Origin: Anaerolineales bacterium
Lineage (GTDB): Bacteria; Chloroflexota; Anaerolineae; 4572-78; J111
Length of the DNA stretch: 64,000 nt
Direction: 5' to 3'
Assembly: GCA_020634935.1 (NCBI GenBank)
Contig: JACKAT010000023.1
Span: 1 to 64,000 of the forward strand
Positions 59,604-64,000 of this stretch are shown here, in pieces (the first letter of the stretch is position 1; every line of letters starts with the position of its first letter). The notes below the pieces were generated by a model. The model worked only from the letters and a program-made list of their open reading frames with translations. It did no database searches and was not told the origin of the DNA. A program made the translations under genes and the position numbers.

Positions 59604-60668
59604 ATGGGAATTGTACTTGTTACAGGATCCGCTGGATTGATTGGCTCAGAGGCCGTTCGTTTTTTCTGTGAACGCGATTTTGTAGTGGTTGGCATCGATA
59701 ACGATCTGCGCAGAGTTTTCTTTGGGGCCGATGCCTCCACCCAATGGAACCGGCAGCGCCTGCAAGAGCTTTATGGTGATCAATACATCCATTATAGCCT
59801 TGATATTCGTGATAACGAAGCTATGGGCCAATTGTTCTCAACCTATGGTTCAGATATTGACCTGATTATTCATACCGCGGCCCAACCTTCTCACGATTGG
59901 GCGGCCAAAGAGCCGTTTACCGATTTTACCGTCAATGCCAACGGCACGTTAGTTCTGTTGGAAAATACGCGCCACTATTGCCCGGAGGCGGTTTTTATCT
60001 TTTGCTCAACCAATAAAGTGTACGGCGATAACCCCAATTTGCTGCCGCTGATAGAATGTGAACGTCGTTGGGAAATTGACCCAAGCCATAGATTTAAGAA
60101 TGGTATTGATGAAACTATGAGTGTTGACGCCTGCAAACATTCGTTATTTGGCGCGTCAAAACTGGCGGCGGATGTATTGGTTCAAGAGTATGGTCGTTAC
60201 TTTGGAATCAAGACCGCGGCTTTTCGCGGGGGGTGTTTAACCGGCCCCAGCCATTCCGGGACCGAACTTCATGGGTTTCTCTCCTACCTGATGAAATGTA
60301 CGATGACCGGGAATCATTACTCGATTTATGGGTACAAGGGTAAGCAAGTCCGCGATAATATTCATAGCTATGATTTAGTCAACGCCTTTTATCATTTTTA
60401 TCAACAGCCCCGAGTTGGGGAAGTTTACAACATTGGCGGTAGTCGTTTTAGCAACTGTTCGATGTTAGAAGCCATTGATCTATGCCAGACTATTACCGGC
60501 AAAAAGCTTGACTGGAGCTACCAGGAAACAAATCGAATTGGCGATCACATTTGGTGGATTGGTGATATCAGTAAATTTAAGGGTCATTATCCTGAATGGG
60601 ATTTAACTTATTCAGTGCCAGATATTCTAACAGAAATCTTTAATCAAAATAGTAGTCGTTGGCTTTAG
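59604..60668 (+). CDS. NAD-dependent sugar epimerase/dehydratase, CDP-paratose 2-epimerase-like
   Basis: 354-residue extended SDR. Visible: VTGSAGLIGSEAVRFF (NAD loop), HTAAQPSHDWAAKEPF, the active-site STNKVYGDNPN, RGGCLTGPSHSGTELHGFL and GYKGKQVRDNIHS. These stretches are typical of the CDP-paratose/tyvelose epimerase group, which supplies nucleotide sugars to glycan synthesis. The usual YxxxK catalytic pair reads FGASK here (SLFGASKLAAD), Phe in place of Tyr. I recall this change in relatives of this group, but activity needs testing. AAGGGA ribosome site. Confidence 0.88.
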   Translation: MGIVLVTGSAGLIGSEAVRFFCERDFVVVGIDNDLRRVFFGADASTQWNRQRLQELYGDQYIHYSLDIRDNEAMGQLFSTYGSDIDLIIHTAAQPSHDWAAKEPFTDFTVNANGTLVLLENTRHYCPEAVFIFCSTNKVYGDNPNLLPLIECERRWEIDPSHRFKNGIDETMSVDACKHSLFGASKLAADVLVQEYGRYFGIKTAAFRGGCLTGPSHSGTELHGFLSYLMKCTMTGNHYSIYGYKGKQVRDNIHSYDLVNAFYHFYQQPRVGEVYNIGGSRFSNCSMLEAIDLCQTITGKKLDWSYQETNRIGDHIWWIGDISKFKGHYPEWDLTYSVPDILTEIFNQNSSRWL

Positions 60669-60682
60669 AAAGGTAGGAGATC

Positions 60683-62260
60683 ATGAGCTTAGAAATGTTA
60701 TCCACGGAGACGCCGGTCAAGATCGTCAACCGACCTGCTTTCATCACCACAGAACAGACCCAGACTATTGAGACGTTGGGGATTCGTGAGCAGTTCCGAG
60801 ACGATTATTGGCGAAAACGAGATCCCATTTATGATGATCGCTTACTATGGCGAGCCTTTAGCCTACGACACATCGTTCACCTGGTCCCCGGCCAAACGAT
60901 TTTAGAGTTAGGGGCCGGTCAAGGCTACTTTACCCGCCAATTGTCTAAGGTTTCGCGCGGTGAAAACCCTATCACAGCAGTAACGTTTCGAGCCGACCAA
61001 AAGCAGCCGCAAGATCTGCCGCCGGGGATCGAATACCTTAATGTTTCATCTTTACCGGGTGAATTAAACGACCGGCGTTTCGATTTTGTGGTAGCGATGG
61101 ATCTGCTGGATAAACGTAACAGTGCCTGGTTTCTTCAAAATGTATATAAACTGCTCAAGCCGGGTGGTCAGGTGATTTTTTATGAAAGTAATCCCTGGAA
61201 TGTTATGCTCCAATTACGCCGGGCCATAACCAAATATTCGGTACAAAGAGACCCCCGAAGTTTGTTGAGCCGGCCCGATCTCTACGAACTGATGTCGGAA
61301 GTGGGCTTTGTTCGAGTGTTTGCTGTGTACAATGACTTTGTCTACGCGCCCTTGAATCGCCCGCTTATCTGGTTTTTGCGCAACCTCTCTATTCTGCTCG
61401 AAAACGCGCCCGTTATTCGGACCTTGGCCGGCTCTATCTTAATTCATGCCCAAAAACCACCGCGACAGGTAGAACAAGTCAAGGTCTCTTTGTGCGAGCA
61501 TACCCAACTGCACCGGGCGATTTCGGTGGTCATCCCCTGTCACAATGAAGAGATGAATATCGAACCGCTTATTTCTCAGTTAAAAAACTTTTATGGCGAA
61601 TATATTCACGAAATCATTCCGGTTGATGATAACAGTCGTGATAATACGGCGGAAGTTATCCGCCGGCTGGCCGCTGAAGACCCAACTATTAAGCCGGTGT
61701 TCCGTACACCGCCCAACGGGGTCGGTAGGGCAATTGCCGATGGGTATCGGGCCGCCACCGGACGGTTTGTGCTTTCGATGGATTGCGACTTCCAGCACCT
61801 TTTGCCGGAGATACGAGATATGTTTGATGCGGCCACCCAAGGCTATGATGTCGTTATCGGCAGCCGGTTTTCACGCCACAGCGTTCTACTTAACTACCCG
61901 TTTCAGAAAATTGTGGCCAATCGGGCCTTTCATACGCTGGCTCAATTAATGCTGTGGCGACGATTTCGCGATCTAACCAATAATCTTAAACTGATGCGCC
62001 GGGAGGTGGTAGAGAAACTGCCGTTGACCCAACCCCATTTTTCAGTGAATGCCGAGACGGGGCTGCTGCCTCTGCTAATGGGATATTCGGTTAAAGAAGT
62101 GCCCATATCTTGGATTAACCGCACACCTGATATGGGGGTGTCATCCTTCCGGTTGGCTAAAGTGGGGGGCGGTTATTGGCACGTTTTGCTTCAACAGTGG
62201 CGAAAAAAAATCTCAACATTTTTAACCAAGTCTGAGCATCAGGATAAAGCGGGATGGTAA
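60683..62260 (+). CDS. Fusion of SAM methyltransferase and GtrB/Dpm1-like glycosyltransferase
   Basis: 525 residues. Residues ~40-250: class I methyltransferase with motif I ILELGAGQGYFTRQL, VVAMDLLDK, LLKPGGQVIFYESNPWN. Residues ~275-500: GT2 domain like polyprenyl-phosphate sugar synthases, VVIPCHNEEMNIEPLI, PVDDNSRDNT, GRAIADGYRAATG, MDCDFQHLLPEI, DVVIGSRFS. There are no C-terminal TM helices, unlike full GtrB proteins. It may methylate and attach the same sugar, or couple two steps of one chain. GGAG ribosome site; it overlaps the next gene by 7 nt. Confidence 0.9.
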   Translation: MSLEMLSTETPVKIVNRPAFITTEQTQTIETLGIREQFRDDYWRKRDPIYDDRLLWRAFSLRHIVHLVPGQTILELGAGQGYFTRQLSKVSRGENPITAVTFRADQKQPQDLPPGIEYLNVSSLPGELNDRRFDFVVAMDLLDKRNSAWFLQNVYKLLKPGGQVIFYESNPWNVMLQLRRAITKYSVQRDPRSLLSRPDLYELMSEVGFVRVFAVYNDFVYAPLNRPLIWFLRNLSILLENAPVIRTLAGSILIHAQKPPRQVEQVKVSLCEHTQLHRAISVVIPCHNEEMNIEPLISQLKNFYGEYIHEIIPVDDNSRDNTAEVIRRLAAEDPTIKPVFRTPPNGVGRAIADGYRAATGRFVLSMDCDFQHLLPEIRDMFDAATQGYDVVIGSRFSRHSVLLNYPFQKIVANRAFHTLAQLMLWRRFRDLTNNLKLMRREVVEKLPLTQPHFSVNAETGLLPLLMGYSVKEVPISWINRTPDMGVSSFRLAKVGGGYWHVLLQQWRKKISTFLTKSEHQDKAGW

Positions 62261-64000
62261 GCCTATTTAAACGATGGCATAGATTTAGAGAGTCGGATTA
62301 TGGTGCGCAGATTTTTGTGTGGGGCGTATGGCTAATTATGGCAGCCTCAGCCGTATTTGTCTTGGTTAAATCGGGTCGGACAGTTCTCCTCAATGAAGAT
62401 TGGTGGTTGGTTCCTCCGCTGACCGGGAATGAGCCTGATCTGCTAGGTTGGCTTTGGAATCAGAATAGTGAACATCGTATTCCGGTTCCTCGCCTTATCT
62501 TATTAGCGCTCTTGAAAATTTCCGAAGGAGACATTCGGGCCGGCATGGCTTTTAATGTTACAGTCTTGAGCGCTGTCGCTTTTTTACTCATTTTAGCCGC
62601 CCGAAAAATACGCGGCGGCCAGACTAGGTTTGCAGATGCCTTCTTTCCTTTGATTCTGATTCATTTAGGCAATGCCGAGAATCTCTACTGGAGCTGGCAG
62701 CTTACCCAGGTTGTCCCTAGCGTTTTGACTTGCGTTATTCTGTTAGTTTTGGTAACTGACCCGTTGTTAACAACTCCACGGTATACTTTAGTCAGCAGCG
62801 TTACACTAATATTGCTTCCATTGAGTGGCTCTCATGCGTTGATATTTGCACCCGCTATTGCTCTATGGTTTAGTTTTCTGGCTATTAGACACTGGCGTGG
62901 GGTAAAGGCGCAGCCGCGTTGGATCAGCGGTTTTCTTATTGCCTCGGCTTTAATGTCCCTTTTGCTGACCGGGTTGCACTTCGTTACTTATCACCGTCCG
63001 GATTGGCGCCCTCCTGATCCAACTCTCCCTGCCGCATTCGAAACCGCCATAAAATTTTTGGCATTGGGTTTAGGCCCGGCAGTGAGAGACGCTTGGACAT
63101 TGCCCATAGGGATTATGGTTACGGTCTTTGGAGGAGCTACCCTTATGGGTATTCTGGCATTTTTTCGAGACCCGGCGCCTGAAAAATTACGCGCCTTTGG
63201 TCTATTGCTGTTCTTTAGTAACTTCATTCTCTTGGCATTAGCAACCGGCTGGAGTCGTGCTACAGCGATTCAAACGGTCTACGGCGTGTATCCGCTTCGA
63301 TATGTGACTATGGCTGTTCCAGGGTTTTTAACTGCATTTTTTCTGTGGGAGCTTTATGGTCCCACCAGAGTAAAAGTCATTGTTTTAAGCGGTTTAATGG
63401 GGGTAATGGGTTTCCTACTTCCGGCTAATACCAATCAGGGGTTGGGGTGGCTCTACTGGTTCGCCGATAAAGATGTAGCCTTTGAACAAGATTTATTATC
63501 TGGCACGCCTGCCACAATTTTAGCCGAGCGATATCGGGATCTTCTTTTACACTACAGAGAACCCGATGAGATTGCTGGTTATATGCGCATGCTACGCGAT
63601 GCAGATGTGGGGATTTTTTCGAAAATGGTAGAAGATGATCCCAGTTTTACTGCACCGTTAAACCCTGACATAACGCCGACAGCCGATAGACCAAATGCCG
63701 AAGGTTTAGTCTCCCCCGATAGTTCTAAGTTAATCACCTATGAAATTCGGTACACTATTCCCCCGGCGTCTAAGGTTTATCTTGTATGGGGAGTTAATAA
63801 TTGGCAGCTTATACCCGAATCCCTACGTCCAGAGTGGACAGAGATCAATGGCAACGTTATGTATACTGCCATGCCTGCCGAAGATGATACGTTTACGGTT
63901 AAGATTAGAGTGCCTGTTGGCACAACGGTCGATTATGGATTTTTGATTGCAGAAAAACGGGGTTTTTATAATCATATTTGGCCCACCTCTGCCGATTGGG
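62254..64000 (+). CDS. Polytopic membrane protein with C-terminal beta-sandwich domain, cut by the window end
   Basis: ATG 62254 (ATGGTAA overlap with the previous stop) opens a frame with no stop for 582 codons to the window edge. About ten TM helices lie between residues ~20 and ~410 (VWGVWLIMAASAVFVLV, LMSLLLTGLHFVTY, TMAVPGFLTAFFLWEL), with an acidic first loop containing NEDWWLVPPLTGNE, GT-C-like in layout. After ~residue 480 comes a soluble domain (LITYEIRYTIPP, VYLVWGVNNWQLIPE, FTVKIRVPVGTTVDYGFLI) resembling starch-binding/CBM-type modules. Function unknown; probably a membrane glycosyltransferase or polymer-handling protein of the same operon. Confidence 0.8.
   Translation, partial: MVSLFKRWHRFRESDYGAQIFVWGVWLIMAASAVFVLVKSGRTVLLNEDWWLVPPLTGNEPDLLGWLWNQNSEHRIPVPRLILLALLKISEGDIRAGMAFNVTVLSAVAFLLILAARKIRGGQTRFADAFFPLILIHLGNAENLYWSWQLTQVVPSVLTCVILLVLVTDPLLTTPRYTLVSSVTLILLPLSGSHALIFAPAIALWFSFLAIRHWRGVKAQPRWISGFLIASALMSLLLTGLHFVTYHRPDWRPPDPTLPAAFETAIKFLALGLGPAVRDAWTLPIGIMVTVFGGATLMGILAFFRDPAPEKLRAFGLLLFFSNFILLALATGWSRATAIQTVYGVYPLRYVTMAVPGFLTAFFLWELYGPTRVKVIVLSGLMGVMGFLLPANTNQGLGWLYWFADKDVAFEQDLLSGTPATILAERYRDLLLHYREPDEIAGYMRMLRDADVGIFSKMVEDDPSFTAPLNPDITPTADRPNAEGLVSPDSSKLITYEIRYTIPPASKVYLVWGVNNWQLIPESLRPEWTEINGNVMYTAMPAEDDTFTVKIRVPVGTTVDYGFLIAEKRGFYNHIWPTSADW

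Overview
The window reads as chromosomal DNA of a free-living, probably Chloroflexota (Anaerolineae-like) bacterium. This is an inference from the mix of genes (GAF histidine kinases with a conserved IHWxGNK box, proline/threonine-rich lipoproteins, PEP carboxylase, DUF6498, SGNH/MBOAT pair), the moderately high GC of the first ~46 kb, and the many short intergenic repeat families. I see no rRNA, tRNA, CRISPR array or phage module.

Layout. 1-16 kb: a bifunctional penicillin-binding protein, an FAD monooxygenase, a two-TM membrane protein, a 3-hydroxyisobutyrate dehydrogenase-like enzyme, two paralogous GAF histidine kinases plus a single-domain response regulator, a small hypothetical, a DUF6498 membrane protein and PEP carboxylase. 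16-28 kb: endonuclease III, phosphoglycerate kinase with a bidirectional terminator, a TPR membrane protein, a metallophosphoesterase with an apparently leaderless promoter, two decayed genes (DUF3500 lipoprotein, dienelactone hydrolase), an SGNH/alpha-beta-hydrolase fusion with an MBOAT acyltransferase, and TruD. 28-36 kb: two universal stress proteins with an FAD oxidoreductase, a MarR-GNAT fusion, a frameshifted small secreted protein, a DMT transporter, a split XdhC pair and a lipoprotein. 36-47 kb: a dead IS4/Tn5-type element nested in inverted repeats, a 1487-residue subtilase, a lipoprotein hydrolase, a membrane-anchored MutS-like ATPase and an HSL-type esterase. 47-64 kb: a visibly more AT-rich surface-glycan locus with a GT-C protein, a processive cellulose-synthase-like GT2, several GT2 proteins, a 1247-residue protein with two GT2 domains, a HAD/COG5610 protein, a CDP-paratose-epimerase-like SDR, a methyltransferase-GT2 fusion and a membrane protein running off the window end. 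Overlaps and short gaps from 49456 onward suggest one long operon.

The most unusual material lies between the genes. (1) A repeat family folds as GGAGC / hairpin / hairpin / GCTCC, as singletons at 12464 and 35133 and as four tandem 82-bp units at 5400-5694. (2) An identical three-fold 11-bp direct repeat (TCTCAGC-N4) lies at the same distance from a TAAAATT -10 upstream of two exported-protein genes. (3) Heptameric short tandem repeats occur at many sites, including in-frame inside the PBP gene and at the C-terminus of the MutS-like gene. (4) There are two copies of an 84-bp palindromic MITE. (5) Four 23-bp repeats with a CCTTATAAGG palindrome precede a leaderless promoter. All functional readings of these are inference; the repeats themselves are read directly.
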